Program-made: the position numbers and the translations under genes
Shown here: positions 63,167-64,000 of the stretch, in pieces
Layout of the letters: every line of letters starts with the position of its first letter
Numbering within the stretch: the first letter of the stretch is position 1
Assembly: GCF_964204645.1 (NCBI RefSeq)
Contig: NC_134034.1
Span: 4,560,072-4,624,071 of the forward strand
Reading direction: 5' to 3'
Origin: Tubulanus polymorphus
Lineage: Eukaryota; Nemertea; Palaeonemertea; Tubulaniformes; Tubulanidae
DNA: 64,000 nt
Notes under the pieces: model-generated
What the model was told of the DNA's origin: nothing
What the model saw: the letters and a program-made list of their open reading frames with translations, nothing else
Databases searched by the model: none

Positions 63167-64000
63167 TTTTACTTATAACAACAAACTTAGTCGTAATCTT
63201 ACTCATAACTCCCCCAAAATTGAACCCCTGAACATTGGTGTATATAAAATTCCCTGTAAAGTTTGTAACAAAATATATATCGGCGAAACCGGACGCGATT
63301 TACACAAGCGCATTCGTGAACATAAGAATGATGTAAAGAATTTTAAGCCTGAAAGCGGTGTTGCCAATCACGTATACGAAACCAGCCACAATTTTGATTT
63401 TGAAATGCCTCCATAATTTTCCCCTGTTCAGAAAAGATTAAACGACACATTATGGAATCGGCCCTGATTATTGAAAACTTGGAAAATTGTGTTAATTTGA
63501 ATAACGGTTTCTCCCCCCACAACATTTTGATCTCCAAATTTCTCGCTTCTCTTGTACCCCCGTTATACTAATTCCCTCCATTGTTTTGCCTTTATCATAG
63601 TTTGCTTGTTTCCACTCACTCACTGATTATCGCCTTTCATGTTCCTTCTCTTTGTTTTATTTGATTACCCCTTAGCTTGTCCTCCCGTTTTAATCACTTT
63701 AGCTTGTGTCTTTGTTTATTAATTACTTTAATCTACATTGCCCCTAGTTTGCCTTGCTTACTTTAGCATTGTTTTCTAGTTGTTATGTCATTACTTTAAT
63801 CTATTCCCCTTTCAATATTTTAATCACTCACTCTGCTTCTATTGTTTTGGTCTTGTATAAATATCTTGTAATATTCTCCTGTACTCAGTACGCCTGATGA
63901 TGGCTAATAGTCTTTAGCCGAAACGTTGCGCAAATATATATACTCTTCTATTCAAGTTTCTCGTTTTGGCTGAACTTATTGTGGGATTTCTCTTGTTATC
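63141..64000 (+). mobile_element. Inverted partial Penelope-like copy
   Basis: Plus-strand copy of the 3' part of the neighbouring element, beginning inside the inter-domain linker, running through the GIY-YIG domain (stop after FDFEMPP because of a short deletion near 63403) and the 3' region to the window end. Almost identical to the reverse complement of 60850-61760. Continues to or past the window edge. Confidence 0.85.
63894..63924 (+). ncRNA. Second hammerhead ribozyme core
   Basis: CTGATGA (63894-63900), stem II GGCTAA/TTAGCC, GAAAC (63920-63924), same as the core at 60924-60954. Confidence 0.65.

Noticed and set aside
1-64000. tRNA or rRNA genes
   Set aside because: I scanned for obvious cloverleaf cores and rRNA words by eye and found none; a covariance search would be needed to exclude them.

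Overview
The window looks like nuclear DNA of an invertebrate animal, probably marine, packed with selfish elements. Intron-bearing gene relics with GT-AG junctions, a Penelope-like retroelement with a GIY-YIG nuclease, several LINE lineages, an LTR retroelement and several Polinton/Maverick (adintovirus-like) insertions all point to a metazoan. I see no bacterial operons, tRNA or rRNA genes, and no clearly intact conserved host gene. The species cannot be fixed from sequence alone.

Layout. 1-9 kb: a multi-exon gene relic on the minus strand (DUF6589-type, PHD-finger-like region), broken by nonsense and frameshift changes and split inside an exon by a nearly fresh 4.04-kb non-autonomous LTR element (two 556-bp LTRs, 4-bp target duplication). 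9.7-11.45 kb and 22.8-25.7 kb: a dispersed and partly tandem repeat carrying plus-strand relics of the same gene family. 11.5-12.5 kb: scraps of a virus-like ATPase and a zinc finger. 13.1-20 kb: a minus-strand LINE split by a plus-strand LINE of the R2/R4/NeSL type with a restriction-like endonuclease. 21.4-22.1 kb: an old Polinton polymerase fragment. 22.2-22.6 kb: a tiny secreted-peptide reading frame with its own TATA box, embedded in a fold-back repeat.

26.4-44.8 kb holds a nearly complete Polinton (E1) with terminal inverted repeats. It carries protein-primed DNA polymerase B containing a LAGLIDADG intein, a zinc-ribbon protein, jelly-roll minor and major capsid candidates, several small membrane proteins, a coiled-coil membrane protein, a chromodomain integrase and a packaging ATPase. 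Almost every gene begins at an AATTTTTT-(spacer)-TATAAATG type motif, reminiscent of late promoters of large DNA viruses. A 2.16-kb cut-and-paste transposon (33-bp perfect terminal inverted repeats, 7-bp target duplication) sits inside one small gene.

44.8-51.3 kb is a graveyard: a polymerase relic of a different Polinton lineage with a TBP-like reading frame beside it, an inverted pair of another Polinton-type gene, a 31-bp palindromic minisatellite and a LINE scrap. 51.3-60.85 kb is a second, inverted and truncated Polinton (E2), closely related to E1. It keeps intact several genes that E1 has lost, and the reverse. 60.85-64 kb is a Penelope-like element followed by an inverted partial copy of itself, both with hammerhead-ribozyme cores.

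The genes cooperate only within each mobile element: in E1/E2 polymerase plus integrase for copying and insertion, ATPase plus jelly-roll proteins for particle assembly and genome packaging. Both copies carry disabling changes, so neither looks able to act alone.
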